NCBI GenBank assembly: GCA_034670405.1
Contig: JAXDDX010000013.1
Coordinates: forward strand, 2,672,001 to 2,736,000
Length of the DNA: 64,000 bases
Direction: 5' to 3'
DNA from: Hoplostethus atlanticus
Taxonomy: Eukaryota > Chordata > Actinopteri > Trachichthyiformes > Trachichthyidae
This document shows, one piece after another, positions 11,291 through 23,534 of this stretch (the stretch's first letter is position 1; the number at the start of each line of letters is the position of its first letter). Below the pieces are notes generated by a model. That model was not told where the DNA came from and did no database searches. It worked only from the letters and a program-made list of their open reading frames with translations. Position numbers and translations under genes: made by a program.

Positions 11291-11638
11291 CGTAGTTTCT
11301 CAGGTCTGCGGGTTTTCACGACAACAGCCAATCATGAACCGCGTTTGAAAACCACTAATAAAGACAGGAGCGAAGGGACTGGCGGCGCTCCGTGGCGGGC
11401 CTCGCTCGGCACCCTGCAGATTCCCGCGGTGCCTCCAATCAACACAGGTGATGGGATGAAACCCTGGTTTGAATCTCAAGCAGCGCCGTCGAAACCTTCG
11501 TCTCCCTGAGCAGACGCCGTTTTAATAATCTTGCCACATCCTCAGGAGTCCGGGTACCGACTCCAGCTCTCCTCCGCCGCGGCGATGCTGTGGGAAACGA
11601 TCGTCGTCCAGGTCGTCTGGCGTGGCGGCGGACACTGA

Positions 11639-11720
11639 GGAGAAGCCTCTGAAACTGCCATCTAGACCGTGGGGCACTAAGGATAATAGGAATAAAACAC
11701 ATATCTGGACCATATCTGAT
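11639..11720 (-). repeat. Family A fragment, probable continuation of copy 4
   Basis: It contains agaagcctctgaaactgcca, tctagaccgtggggcactaa, and then an aataggaataaaacacat stretch. This is the inner half of family A in minus orientation. The gap of about 470 bases to the outer half holds the tRNA-like segment and GC-rich unique sequence. Confidence 0.55.
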
Positions 11721-12080
11721 GTTTGACAGGAGGCCAGTATCCCGGTCCAACCTGGTCAGAGGGTCTCCAGTCTGGCTCCGCTTCTCTCTTCTATCTAATA
11801 CTGGAACCAAAAACTCTACACTGGATTTCTTGGACCGCTCTGTATTATTATTGGAACGGTGAAAATTAGTTGTGTATATACCTCCATCCCTCTCTCCATG
11901 GCTCCCCTCCTATAGCACACCCCCCCTCCCCCTCTCCCTTCCCGACTCCCTGTCTCGCTCCCCCTCCCGCCCCCCCTCCTCCTCATATAAACCCAACTCA
12001 CACTCGGCCCGTCTCACTGATCTTATCAAGTCTTTTTCATTTACTATGCTGAACTGGCCTCCCTGTGACATATTGAGCGT

Positions 12081-12081
<1 letters not shown>

Positions 12082-12118
<37 letters not shown>
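12082..12118. repeat. (CA)n microsatellite
   Basis: An uninterrupted CA run. Long GT and CA runs also lie at about 12280-12333 and 12476-12514. A (GTT)n run lies near 12645-12668. Confidence 0.92.
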
Positions 12119-12121
<3 letters not shown>

Positions 12122-12277
12122 AGCAAATTCACCCATGTCTGTATGTGTGTGTGTGTGACATTTGTAATTGTAACTGTCTTCCATACCGTACCTTCATAGC
12201 TAATGTTTGTCTATTCTCTATTGTCTATGGTTTGGATGTGTATATGCCATTCGATCACGTATATTACATGTTTGTGC

Positions 12278-12335
<58 letters not shown>

Positions 12336-12473
12336 GTGCGTGTGTGTAGGTACAGTATAGAACGTGTTTGTTTTTATCTGTGATCTCTAAGCTGGGTCAT
12401 GTGTTGTTGCTTCACATTTCATCATCCTGCTCTCTTATCTACTGTTTTCATACACAACCGCTGTAATACTGTT

Positions 12474-12519
<46 letters not shown>

Positions 12520-12997
12520 GTACTAGACTCCCACTGTATAACTAAGCGGTAAGCCGGTAAAGATGAGAGCCGGTAGTAGGAGTGTAAATGAAGGAGAAGA
12601 GAATGGTGGGAATAGAAGTAGGGATACGAAGGAAGAGAGTCGCTTCTGTTGTTGTTGTTGTTGTTGTTAGACGCTGGAACCTCGCCGATGATCTAGTATT
12701 TCTCTCGGACACGCTTATCTCTCCCAGCACGCTTCATATAGCTTTGCTTTGTCTGTACTGTTCATAAATCTGTGTGTGTGTGTGTGCGTGTGTCCATCTC
12801 TCATCTCTCATCTCGGTGAGACCTCGAGGCTATGAGGCTGCAGTGTGTACAGGTTTGACTCCGGAAGCCGATTTTCATGGGCAGGAAAGCCCCGCCCCCC
12901 CTGCCCCACCCCCTCCCTCCATACTTAACCCCCATTAGATAACCACAGGGGTTTAGTGCTGGGTCACACACTCACCCTGGGAAGTCTGGGCCGCGGT

Positions 12998-13032
<35 letters not shown>

Positions 13033-13070
13033 TTGCCTAACTGTGTTTTTGTGTGTTTGCATGTGACTAA

Positions 13071-13381
13071 TATGGTTTTTTGAAGGCCGATATTGATCCT
13101 GATAGTTTTGGTGTGAAGCTGCTAACTTGAACCGATGTTCAGTGTCTTTCAATTTGACCATTTTCATGCCAAAACACTCAAAACTAGCTTGTTTTCTGTT
13201 TCCTGTCAGGGTGGAAAACAATCTGAAACAGCATTTAGCCCACGGGACACTAAAACTCTCCACTGAAACCCAGGACACTAACAGTTCATGCATGGTGTGG
13301 AATCCGATCAAAACGCCAATCAGCCTCACTGCATCGCATCCATCACATCAGAGGTGGACGACACCGACTGACTCTGGACCA
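13071..13381 (-). repeat. Dispersed element family A, copy 5
   Basis: Minus-oriented and well preserved in the core: gaccattttcatgccaaaac, ctgaaacagcatttagccca, cgggacactaaaactctcca and ctgaaacccaggacacta. It ends with catcagaggtggacgacacc. Reading frames through it have no transposase similarity that I recognise. Confidence 0.8.
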
Positions 13382-13439
13382 GCTATCAGAAACGGCTGTG
13401 AGCCCCACTGCAGCCAAGTAGCACTTCCTGTCTGAGCGT

Positions 13440-14760
13440 CCTCAGCTCCCATGAGCCTTTGTGGCTTTCTGCTCAGCGCTGCGGCCTCCCATCCCCGATC
13501 CGACTCCCGGGAGCGTTTCCTTCCCAGAAGCTGATTGGATGATGGGCTTAATCATTGGAGGAGGGAGGAGGAGGGAGGAGGGGGGGTTAGCCGAGTGCGG
13601 GGGTGCATAATGGCTTCCGATTCTGGGGAGGAAACGAGATGTAAATGAGGTAATTATGTGTCTTAACGAGGGCAAACAGCGTTGACATTCTAGCCCCGGT
13701 AACCAGCGTATTTATAGCCCATAATAACCTTAAGTGGGACTGGCTGGAACGCTGTCAAGGGAATTAGAGCCGTCTGAACAGCGCTGCTTTTGTTTTCGTT
13801 GGGGCTGTACGTTGGGAATCGGCGGGGCTCGACTCGGGATGCTCGCGTCAAAACCGGGAATATTGATCGGAGCGACGTTGACAGGCGTATAGCTCGGCGA
13901 ATGGGGGCGTGCGCCAAATAACCCCCCCCCCCCCCCCAGCCCCCCACCTCAACCTCAACCAAGCAGTTTGATGGCCTTGAATGTACACAGGCGCAAATAT
14001 TTTCGCTCCCAAATTTTTCTGTTTGTCTATCTAGTACGTCTATAAAACTGTTTGAGAATCAGTTGAATGAAAATGAATGAAAATAAAGAGCTGCCCCGAT
14101 TGAGTTTCAGTGATTTTTGGCTTGCCTCAACACGCTGGCCTCCCCCCCCCCACCACCCCCACCACCCCCCACCACCATCTCAGAGGTTGAACTTGGCCGG
14201 TTATGGTTCCAGTGTTTTCGAAACATGAAAAAAGACAAAAAGGGAAAGAAGGAAGAAACCTCTCTTGGATTGATTTAAAAGTGAATGAATTGGACTGGAA
14301 CTTGGTCGGGGGGGGGGGGCAGCGAGACCGTGGGTGAATGTTTTGGCATTAGGATTGTGCCTAGCGCAGCAGAAGTGTATTTCTGATGGAGTAAGCACAG
14401 GGGCTTTGGAGTTCACCCTATTTTTCATATTTTCCTCGTACACCCATCCCCCCCCTCCGCAGATTAAAATGAGAATTTAGACCGTCTTCCTGTGTCGGCG
14501 GTGGGCGGCAGGATTATCAGACGGTGCAAAAGGTTTCTTTTTTTTTTCTCTTCTCGTGAGTAGAAACGACAGCACGGAGCATTTATTGTGAAGGGCCGGA
14601 CGCCTGACTGTCTCTTATGGGACATCAACGACTCTCAGCAACGTGTTTGTTTTTGGAGAGGACAAATACAGGAAATGAAATGAAAAATCCCCCCCCCCCC
14701 TCCTTTTTTTTTGTCTCCCCCCAGTAAGAATGATCTTTAATGTGAGTAACTCCAGTCTGA
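13440..14760. other. Gene-free interval, G/C homopolymer rich
   Basis: It contains C-runs at about 13921-13937 and 14140-14176 and a G-run near 14309-14320. A block near 13620-13690 (gagatgtaaatgaggtaatt) has the look of non-coding regulatory sequence, but only by composition. No gene is supported. Confidence 0.4.
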
Positions 14761-15179
14761 GGTGTTGGTCAGCCTGAGTCACGGTGACACTGAATCCAAT
14801 CCTAGTCAACTGTTTCACCGGCGGGGACAAAGCAGCATCACCGGCGTCCATTGGAAACCTTTACCTGCTGCCTTGCATGGCGCGGATATTAAGCAACCCC
14901 CCCCCCCTCCTGTCTGTCTCTATGTCTCTCTGCCGCTCTCTCTCTCTCTCCCTCTCTTTCCGATGGCACTCAGCCGTTACGTTCTCAAGGGAAGGGCAGA
15001 CTGCTGGCGCCGCAGTGTTTGGGCTCTCCCTGTGTCCACACACACACACACACACACACGCGCACACACAAACGCACACACAGGTACACACACACCTCAC
15101 AGGAACACAGGCACTCACACAGCAAATTAAGCGTATTGTTGCGTTGCCTCCAGCATCAAGGGGGTAAAAAGTCACTCAG

Positions 15180-16820
15180 AGTCTTTGTTCTCGTCCCACA
15201 TGAGGGTTCAGGCCACCAAGAATTTCTCCTTCTCGTTGTCTTTGTGCTGTCGGGGTGGGGGGTTGGGGGGGGGCATGGACGGCCATTCCTGGGTAAGGAC
15301 CATCAATACATTACTTATCCCGACAAAACTTATTGTGTTGAAACAAAACTTTATAGACATGGGATGACAAATTCTGTGGGCCTTGTAAGGCGTTTTTGTT
15401 CAGTGTAACTAGAAGTTTTTGAGTTCATTAGTAACGTGTCGTGTCACGTGGCATGACACAGTAATAAAGAATCCATTCATTCGTATTGGAGATACATCTT
15501 TGGTATGAGTTTGATCAGTAGAGAGAACTTTCTTTACCCAGTATAAACCAAAATAAAGACCTTTTTTATGTTTTATAGCTTCAAAATACAGCACCAACTC
15601 ATATTCAGCTGTGACATACAACATCCTGGTATGAGAAGACATAAACTTGAAATGGTAAAAGCTAAAATCTTTTCAATCCCATAAATCTCTTCTGCTTTAA
15701 ATAGCAGATTTCTGATACATTGATACATTTCAGTCAAGATGAATTTGTTATTTTTGTTAATTGTACTTGGTTTGATCATACAATTAGTGACAAGGAAAAT
15801 CACATTTACCGTTTTTTTTTTGAAAGATTAATTTTTAAATGTAAAAATGTGATGATATATTCACTGTCACAATCAACAATGAACTCAAATTCCCTGCTGC
15901 TGTGCATCATGATATATGACTGATATACGATTTATTATCAGTGCCTAATATATCTATGAGGTATAATGGCACAAAAAGGTTAAACTTCATGAGCTCTTTT
16001 TGTGACCTCTTTTTCTATACGCCTTTTATTTTGAGCAGCGGTCGCCGAATGTGAACTGAACACTCCTCGTCTGGTCCTCGCTGTGTTTAAGTGGCTTAGC
16101 AGATCGAGAGAGGGAGAGGAAAGGAAAGTGGTTCAGAGGAGAGAAGTATTCATGACACTTGGAGTGACCTTCATGTGAATGGGAGCCTCCTTCAGCTCTA
16201 CGGGCCCGAGAGTGTTTTTGTGGTTTGTAAAGCTTATTTTACTTTTGACAATAAGTTTAAAGTACCATGTTTACCGAGGTATCGCAGGATTATTTTCCCA
16301 ACCTAATTTGAAGCAGTAGGCTCGCTCTCCTCGGCTTCCCCTCGGCTTCCCCTCGGCCCCTCTCTCCCTCCTCTCGTAGAGTAATCCACGGCGAGCTTGA
16401 TCAGAGGCAGACACCGGGGTTTTGATGGAAAATTAAACAAATAAACTGTTAATGCCTCGGATAACGTTCCCCTCCGATCGACCCGACCCCGTGACCCCCG
16501 AGACACTCTGGCAGGGGTCGCGACCCCGTCGTGGCGTGGGCTCTCAGAGTTAGAGGGGCCTCTGTGTGTTGGTTTGGCCTCCGTGTCCCGGCCAGTAGGA
16601 AAACATACAAAGCCCACTCCAGTCTACGCCACATTACACAGTGCACTACAGCAGCCTGTGGCATCGAGAATCAGGCTTCAAATTAGAGCTATCACACTTA
16701 ATGTGTGTGTGTGTGTGTGTGTGTGGTACATGGTGTTTTCCAGTAGAGATAGGGGGCTGGTTGGTTGACTGCTGCCTCTCAGAGGAGTGACCACCCTTTT
16801 ACTGATCATGATATAGGGTC
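15180..16820. other. Gene-free, partly AT-rich interval
   Basis: From about 15300 to 16300 this is AT-rich unique-looking sequence without microsatellites. From 16320 to 16660 it is GC-richer. Short frames such as 15573-15803 give no recognisable protein. A short GT run lies at 16700-16724. Confidence 0.4.
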
Positions 16821-16822
16821 AT

Positions 16823-17113
16823 TAGGGTTCAACCAATATGGGACAATACCAATACCAATATTTTTGGATTGAAGCTGCCAATAATATTTTTAAATTTGAT
16901 CATTTTCATGCCAAAAAATGTCAAGGATCCAGCGTTTCTCCCCTCTTGTCATTGTGAAAAGCCTCTGAAGCAGCATTTAGACCATCACGGGACACTGAAA
17001 CGCTCCACTGAAACTCAGGATGATAATAATAATAAAACATATTAATGCATGTTAAGACAACCAGTGTTGTATTGATCAACTCTACAATAAATGTGTAATC
17101 AATCAGACTGCAT
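16823..17113 (-). repeat. Dispersed element family A, copy 6
   Basis: Minus-oriented with a recognisable terminus agggttcaaccaatatggga, core gaaaagcctctgaagcagca and catcacgggacactgaaacg. The inner end is accagtgttgtattgatcaa and gtgtaatcaatcagactgca. It is the last minus-oriented copy; all later ones are plus. Confidence 0.8.
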
Positions 17114-17289
17114 CGTGGACACTTCAACACTTCACCAGGATTTCTTCACTTGACATCATGAGTAAAAAACCATTAAGTGTGATGTTTTACCCCAAAACAA
17201 TTTTGAATCCTTGAATTTCACCCAACAAGACTTTGAAAGTCATTGAAAAGTCCCTGAATTTGATGTCCACGTGAGTGTGGGAACACTGT

Positions 17290-17290
<1 letters not shown>

Positions 17291-17337
<47 letters not shown>

Positions 17338-17341
17338 AATA
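17291..17341. repeat. (AAC)n trinucleotide repeat
   Basis: About fifteen AAC units pass into AAT units. It lies in the short interval between the last minus-oriented and first plus-oriented family A copies. A (GT)n run follows at about 17508-17544. Confidence 0.92.
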
Positions 17342-17505
17342 ATATCATTCTAATTCATTATTTGTTAAAAGAAATATGGATTGGTCATTTTTTAAATTAC
17401 CTTTTAATTGTAATTAATGAAAATATTACATTTCCATTTTCCGTATTAAATTCATCATTGGTTCCCAAAATTGTCCAATCCTAAAGACAATGTGCCCTTG
17501 TATGC

Positions 17506-17548
<43 letters not shown>

Positions 17549-17910
17549 TGTAACTATGTGCATACGGGCGAGTGCTCGTCCCTATCTATAAGTCTGAATG
17601 TGAGAAATGTTGTATTTCAGGATTCGGCCGCCGTGTAACATGTGCCAGTAGATACGCGACATGGTTGGAGAAAAAGTTCCTGATGTGCCCTGCTGATAGA
17701 GCCGATGTGAAGCCGATAGATATGCGTTACACGTCAAAAAAAAATCGACGGGAATGAAAACCCATGTGTGTTTGTGTTCGGTGACTGAACAGATAAAGCG
17801 CGCCGTTATCTCGCTGTTAAAAGTGTCTCCATTCCTCTTGTACCCGACAGTACTCACCCATAGTACTTGCATTAGCCCGCAGCCTCTTGAGTTAACTGTA
17901 AACGGCATCT

Positions 17911-18304
17911 AGAGCTATGTCGATGTATTTACCGATAATGGCCTTTTATTAAATATCGGGTATTGGCCAGTCATGGCATCCACTGCCGATATGATGGAGG
18001 TTCCTCCCTTATTGCAGCTACGTAAAAACACTCTGTAAAACAATACAGTTTTATTCTATTCACACATTTTTTATTTATTCATTTGATTATTCAATATTGT
18101 TTTTGTAAAGGAGTTCTACATCAAAACCCCCAGAGATTCCCTGCTATTAAATAGGTGGGGTGGAGAGTTTTATACCATGATGGTCTGAGAGCTGTTTCAG
18201 ACTGCAACTGAATATTTGTCATTTTTCTTGTCACTTCATTCGGAATATCGACACAAAAAAATATCGGCACTGGCCTTCAAAAACCCATATCGGTCAAACT
18301 CTAA
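17911..18304 (+). repeat. Dispersed element family A, copy 7
   Basis: Plus-oriented. It starts agagctatgtcgatgtattt and ends aacccatatcggtcaaactc, so the ends form an imperfect inverted repeat (AGAGCTATGTCGAT versus the complement AGAGTTTGACCGAT). Between them are ggccttttattaaatatcgg, gatatgatggaggttcctcc and accatgatggtctgagagct. This is one of the better copies for defining both ends. Confidence 0.75.
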
Positions 18305-18309
18305 TCCAA

Positions 18310-19500
18310 TGTGTTTTTGGTGTTTGCTGTTTACTTACATTAGTGTTTCTATCTGCCTCCATCTATGTTAAACCCAGCAAATGTATGGCGTCGGTAACGG
18401 GAGGGGTGTGTCACTTCTCCCTCCTATAGAACAAAGCGCAGGTCGGACGAGATAGGCGTGTTCTCCCCTTATCTTGTTTATTTGATGGGAGTATTTTTTT
18501 TTTTTTTTTTTTCTCAAACGCAAACATTTTCTTTAGATGGCACGGCGGACCTCTGCTCCGCGATAAGTATCGGAGGCAGACTTAATTGCCTGAGATAGAA
18601 GCTTATTATTCCCATCAAAACGGGCGCGCGGGGGCCTCGCTCACCGGGTCTGTCCACCGCCCCGGTTCCTCTCTTACCGTCTTTCATCCCTCCTGCTTTG
18701 CTTTCTGCTTGTCTCTATTGTCCTTTTGATGTGGAGATGAAGGGGGGGGGGCAGTTTTTGCTCCTGAAAAAAGTTGGAAAAAATCTGGCAACAATTGGTC
18801 TGTAATGAAAGTGTTTGGAGGTCTTTTCCCCTGATGTGCTTAGCTAATGATTTTGCCGGCCCCCGGTGCACCCCGTGCGTCAGCCGCGTACGTGTGAGTC
18901 TACGCGTCACGGCGTTTCCAGGGCCGTGCGTGGTTATTCCCAGGTAGGGTTTTAATTTCTCTGTCTGTTCTATTCACCTCTCCCTCTGATAACCCTCTCC
19001 TGTGTCTTTCTCTCTTTTTCTTCCTCCTTTTTTCTGTCTTTCTGTGCTGAGCTCTGTGCGGCGTTGCATGACCGTTGCCTCTGTGGGATTTGTGCGTTTT
19101 CCCTCGCCGGTCGGCACCGTGCCGGCATTCCTTCACGGGTTCACTGGCAATGCTCAAGTGGCTCTCTCTTAACAGCCCCCCTAATCACTCGGAGACATAA
19201 TCACAGACCACTTTGAAGTAATAGTCAATTTGCTCTGAGTCCACCGTTTAGCAGAACTGCTTCTACGCAAGCCGGCCACGGCAGATGTATAGATAGGGAG
19301 GTCCTGGCGATGGAAGCGGTGCTTTCTTTTCACTCCTTTAACAAAAAGCTGCACACACACAAACACACACACACACACACACACACACCTATGGTTTTAC
19401 ACACACAAACACACGCTGGTAAAAGTGTTTATTTTGGGTGACTATACAAGACCGCAGGCTGTGTTGATGAAGGGCAGGTGAAGTAGATAAGTCATGGAAA
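18310..19500. other. Gene-free interval
   Basis: Mixed sequence with a T-run near 18487-18512 and several GATA-type words near 18460-18600 (ccttatcttgtttattt, gcgataagtatcgg, gagatagaagc). This could be regulatory but is unproven. The Arg/Lys-rich frames on the minus strand at 18674-19157 lack any recognisable domain. Confidence 0.35.
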
Positions 19501-19521
19501 AGACAAACTTTGTAGAGACAG

Positions 19522-19523
<2 letters not shown>

Positions 19524-19564
<41 letters not shown>
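19524..19564. repeat. (GT)n microsatellite
   Basis: An uninterrupted GT run of about 40 bases. A second run lies at about 19698-19727. Confidence 0.92.
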
Positions 19565-19565
<1 letters not shown>

Positions 19566-19695
19566 CTATCACACCCTTGCTTAATGAGAAGTTCACAGGA
19601 AATGCGCGGCCTTATGCCTGTCACTCAACCCTGCACGCTCTGCCTCTGAATGCACCACCTATTACTCACAATGACACACTGTACAAGTGATGATG

Positions 19696-19728
<33 letters not shown>

Positions 19729-20149
19729 GCTGCCCTGAAGTGAATCAGGTATAAAAAGCGCATGAGGGCCCTGTGTTGGCCTATGTTTATTGTTTACGGT
19801 ACTCCGGGTGGCGCCAGGCCCTGAAAAAACAGGAGCTGAAAAACACTTTGTTTTGGGGGGGAGGCTGCTCTCGTGGTTTTGTAATCGCCGTCACTATCAG
19901 GGGCCCTGATCGCTTTACAGAGAGTAGGGGGGAGGAGGAAGGAGAGGGGAATAAAAGGTATGTTATTCCACACGGTACACAAAGGGAGGGAGGAGAGAGA
20001 TGTGGGTGCTTGGCAGTGTGTCTGTCTGCCCGTTTTCCTCTTTCCTCCCTCCTTTCTGACTTTTTGTGCAGACCCCCCCACACCCCCCCCGCCCCCAGTA
20101 AGTTCCAGTCTACAGCTGACTCAGACCTTGAGTCACAGGGTGGTCGACG

Positions 20150-20360
20150 AGGGTCATGCCGATATATCAGGCCGATATTGGCCTTTTTGTAAAAAATCCG
20201 ATATTGGCCAGTCAGTGTTGTGACGGAGGTTGCTCCCTGCTGCAGTCTGTACAACCTCCCCCATTCATTAGTATTGGTTTCAATGGAGAGTTTTAGTGTC
20301 CCATGATGGTCTACATGCTGTTTCAGAGGTTTTTCCGCCCTGACATAAAAATGGTCAAAT
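20150..20360 (+). repeat. Dispersed element family A, copy 8 (left part, interrupted)
   Basis: Plus-oriented. It contains ccgatatatcaggccgatat, caatggagagttttagtgtc, ccatgatggtctacatgctg and tttcagaggtttttccgccc, ending in atggtcaaat at the insertion point of a family B element. The expected next family A words, ttaaagatcttgaatatc, resume only after that insertion. Confidence 0.8.
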
Positions 20361-20876
20361 TTAAAGGTAGTATAATTACCGTAAACAAACGAGGCCACTT
20401 CTACCGGCCTCTGCACTGCATTTTACATCCTCTTTTTGACTGGAGGTAATGGGGTTTATGGGAAATGTGGTTTTAATTTGTGAGAAACACTAGATCAACA
20501 GTACCACTATTAATCTATTAAAGGATCAACATGTTGGAAGTGATCTTTCCATCGACTATTAAAGGATCAACATGTTGGAAGTGATCTTTCCATCAACCTT
20601 TCTCTCCTTCCACCATCTGCATTGCTTGAAACTCTGAAAGCTTTAGCTCCATTAGCGCTGGAAGAACAGCGCCCTCTTCCTGTTTTGTGCCGTAAAGCAA
20701 TCCAGCAGATTTCACCCCAAATCCGATCCGGTGGCGCACAATGTAAAATGCAATGTAGAGGCTTCAGACTTGTAGGCCATTCTTCTCGACCATGGTCTCA
20801 TTTGTTTACTGTACCAATACCATGTCACTTGACAACGATATATTGATGTTTAAAATGCTACACACTGCACCTTTAA
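20361..20876 (-). mobile_element. Family B element with TTAA ends, nested in family A copy 8
   Basis: About 516 bases are bounded by TTAA at 20361-20364 and 20873-20876. The two ends form long imperfect inverted repeats: taattaccgtaaacaaac and cctctgcactgcatttta on the left match, as complements, catttgtttactgtacc and taaaatgcaatgtagagg on the right. TTAA target use and TTAAAGGTRS ends suggest a piggyBac-like non-autonomous element; that assignment is inference. Inside is an exact tandem duplication of about 39 bases at about 20515-20592 (ctattaaaggatcaacatg...). There is no transposase frame. Confidence 0.75.
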
Positions 20877-20905
20877 AGATCTTGAATATCAGCACAAGAT
20901 CCAAG
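20877..20905 (+). repeat. Family A copy 8, right part after the nested insertion
   Basis: agatcttgaatatcagcac follows the second TTAA directly and continues the family A sequence cut at 20360. Compare tttaagatcttgaatacc in copy 9. The remainder of this copy decays beyond recognition after about 20905. Confidence 0.7.
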
Positions 20906-20909
20906 AACA

Positions 20910-21467
20910 TCAGCAACATCCTCACATGTCTGTCAAAGGATGCCACTGCGGAGATCGGCATGGCGAAATGTCTGCCGGTGACTGGTGTCATTTACCAACA
21001 AAGTAATCATGCCCCGGTCTGTCATGGCTATCGGAGGTAGAGAGAGCTGATGTAGGATCAGTAACCAAGTCCACTTAACCACGCCCGGTCGCTGTAATCT
21101 GCGAGTCAAACCCGATCGTAGACAGATCAGGCGCTCTCGCTTACTGTCACACAGGTTACCCGGCGCTAATACAGATGTACCAGCCAATATTATCATCACT
21201 AGCATGTCATTGAGAAAAGCCACACATTTCGTGGCTTGTCTCCTATACCTGTCCATGAACAAAGGGGTGGGGAGGGAGGGGCGAGGGGGGAGAGGGGGGT
21301 GTGCACGCTGGCTTGGCCTATTTTCAGAGCCATTAGTGTGAAGGGTGTGTAATTCAGAGGGCCTGCGCCGTCTTTATTCACGTAGCGACATTAGGACGTA
21401 ATGAATCATGAAGAAGGTGTATTGTTCCATGCTACTCTTCCTAACACTGCTCACTAAGCATGCATGT

Positions 21468-21532
<65 letters not shown>

Positions 21533-22140
21533 TAGAACATCATTATCGCCCAGTTCCAATTGATGAAGAGTATTATACTGCCAAATTGATTTTCCTTACT
21601 CCGCGATCACGATGGCGGCGGGCGACACAAGAAAGGAGCAGAAGAAGAAAAGACGCAATCATCAACAACTTTATATTCCAATCAGCATATCTGAGTAGAA
21701 TAAAAAGGATTGCACAAAAAAGGGAGCCGGGGCTCAAATCGTCTCAAATTGCTTTGCTTTTTTTTTTCTTCTTTTTTTTCTCTAACACAAAATGTTACCG
21801 ATTATCATGAAACGCGTAAATTGAATTCTTTTTCATTTAAGTAATAATTGATTTGACATTTCGAAGCACTTCAAAGGCAGTTTGGCCTGAAGGCTCTGCA
21901 GTAAATTACAGTATAAAGCCGAGGATTTACCATTAGCCGAGTGTCAAGTGTACGCTCGGCTTTCGCTTCCCCTCCCCATCTATCTTTCCCTCTCTGCTTC
22001 CCCCTCTTGCACTCTTCCACTCTTTCTCCTCCGTTTCGCTCCATCTTTCTCCCCTCTGTTTTTTTTTCCACCCAAACCCTCTGAAATTCTAGTCTAACTT
22101 TAGTCTAACTAAGTTTGTTTTCACTACTCTCTGTCTGTGT
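20910..22140. other. Gene-free interval with a long (CA)n
   Basis: It contains a (CA)n run of about 60 bases at 21470-21531 and T-rich tracts near 21758-21782. No recognisable coding exon is present. Confidence 0.45.
21468..21531. repeat. (CA)n microsatellite
   Basis: One of the longest CA runs in the left half, uninterrupted. Confidence 0.93.
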
Positions 22141-22474
22141 CTGTGTGTGTGTGTGTGTCCAGGTCTGCTGTTTCATTGTAACACTATAAAGGCCCAGCAT
22201 GTTTATCAGTAAACGGAGCTCCACACAGTTTCCCTGCCTCCATTATAACTCTTTTCACCGGTTTCGTTTATTTATTTTTCCTCAGGAAATGCCCTTCTCT
22301 TTTCCGTCTGTGTCTTGCATGCGGGGCGAGACGCCGGGCGGGAGGGGGGATGTGTTTGATATGTAAATAACCCGTTTCAACAAAGTCCAGTTGCTATCTT
22401 TCGTTTTCCAGAGGTTACAGACGGATGATACTTTGCTTCTGAAACATGCAAACACACAAATAGGTATTCACACT

Positions 22475-22890
22475 AAAGGTAGACCCATATATGGAGACAG
22501 CACCGGCTTCTATTAAAAACCAGAAATCGACCGGTTGGTGTCGTCCACCTCTGATACGATGGATACGATGCAGTTTGATTACATATTTATTGTAGAAGCT
22601 GATCAATACTACACTGGTTGAACTGAATCGATTCTAATGCAACATTGATCAGATTCCATCATATGTTTTACTATCATTACTATTAGTATCATCCTGGGTT
22701 TCAGTGGAGAGTTTTGGTGTCCATGATGATCTAAGGTCTAAATGCTGTTTCACCAATTCTGGACGAAACACCGGATCATTTTTTAGGCATGAAAATGATC
22801 AAATTTTAAGATCTTGAATACCAACATTGTCAATACATGAAGCATCAGTATCGGTATCAGCCGTGCAAACCTCCTATCGCTAGAACCCTA
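22475..22890 (+). repeat. Dispersed element family A, copy 9 (near full length)
   Basis: Plus-oriented, starting near aaaggtagacccatatatgg and ending with atcgctagaaccct. It contains essentially every family block in order: gtcgtccacctctgatacga, tacatatttattgtagaagc, gatcaatactacactggttg, atcctgggtttcagtggaga, aatgctgtttcaccaattct, ggcatgaaaatgatcaaatt and ttaagatcttgaatacca. It is the best copy here for building a consensus of about 420 bases. Confidence 0.8.
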
Positions 22891-22924
22891 ACACACACAC
22901 ACACACACACACACCTACTGATTG

Positions 22925-23125
22925 TCACCTGAATCCCGAGTTAGCTGGAGGTGACACGTATTGTCTCCTGGCCTTGAATTAATGTGCCTGTAAATACAAT
23001 TTTTCCCCCTCATTCCTATTTGTTAAGTTATTCATAGAACTGCTGATTGCAGGCAGCCGTCAGAGCTAAATGAGCGCCTTTGTTATTGTTGAGTAATTAG
23101 GACAGCCATCATCATGCTCCGAGAT
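22925..23125. promoter_or_regulatory. Candidate conserved non-coding element
   Basis: AT-rich, microsatellite-free sequence between repeats, with words typical of vertebrate enhancers (gaattaatgtgcctgtaaat, tgagtaattaggacagcc). The call rests on composition and motifs only. Confidence 0.3.
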
Positions 23126-23460
23126 GACAGGGTCAGTTAAATAGTTTCTCCCTCTCTCTCTCTCTCTCTCAGTAGCCTGATTATGGGAGCTCAGGCAGGC
23201 AGGCATGGGAGCTGGAAGAGAGGGGTGGGAGGGTGGGTGGTGGTGGAGGGGGTGAGATGGGAAGAGGAGGGGGGGAGGAGGGGGGCGGGGGGAGGAAAGC
23301 AGACCTTATCTCAGGCAATTAATCAGAGACACTCATATTGCGGGACAATTATTCAAAGCTCACTCCTGCATAACTCAGCCCAAGGTTCCAGTGGGCTCCC
23401 TCTCTGTTTCCATCCCCCCTGGACTGGAAGGTCAGGAAAGTGAGAGGAAGGTGGAGCCGG

Positions 23461-23464
<4 letters not shown>

Positions 23465-23499
<35 letters not shown>

Positions 23500-23502
23500 G
23501 GC

Positions 23503-23533
<31 letters not shown>
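23465..23533. repeat. Compound (GA)n-(GT)n microsatellite
   Basis: A GA run of about 34 bases is followed after acggcg by a GT run. More GT runs lie at 23686-23719 and 23855-23890. Confidence 0.92.

Positions 23534-23534
<1 letters not shown>

Noticed and set aside
19787-20416. 209-codon minus-strand frame
   Set aside because: It crosses family A and B repeat sequence and low-complexity DNA; no transposase or other domain is recognisable.
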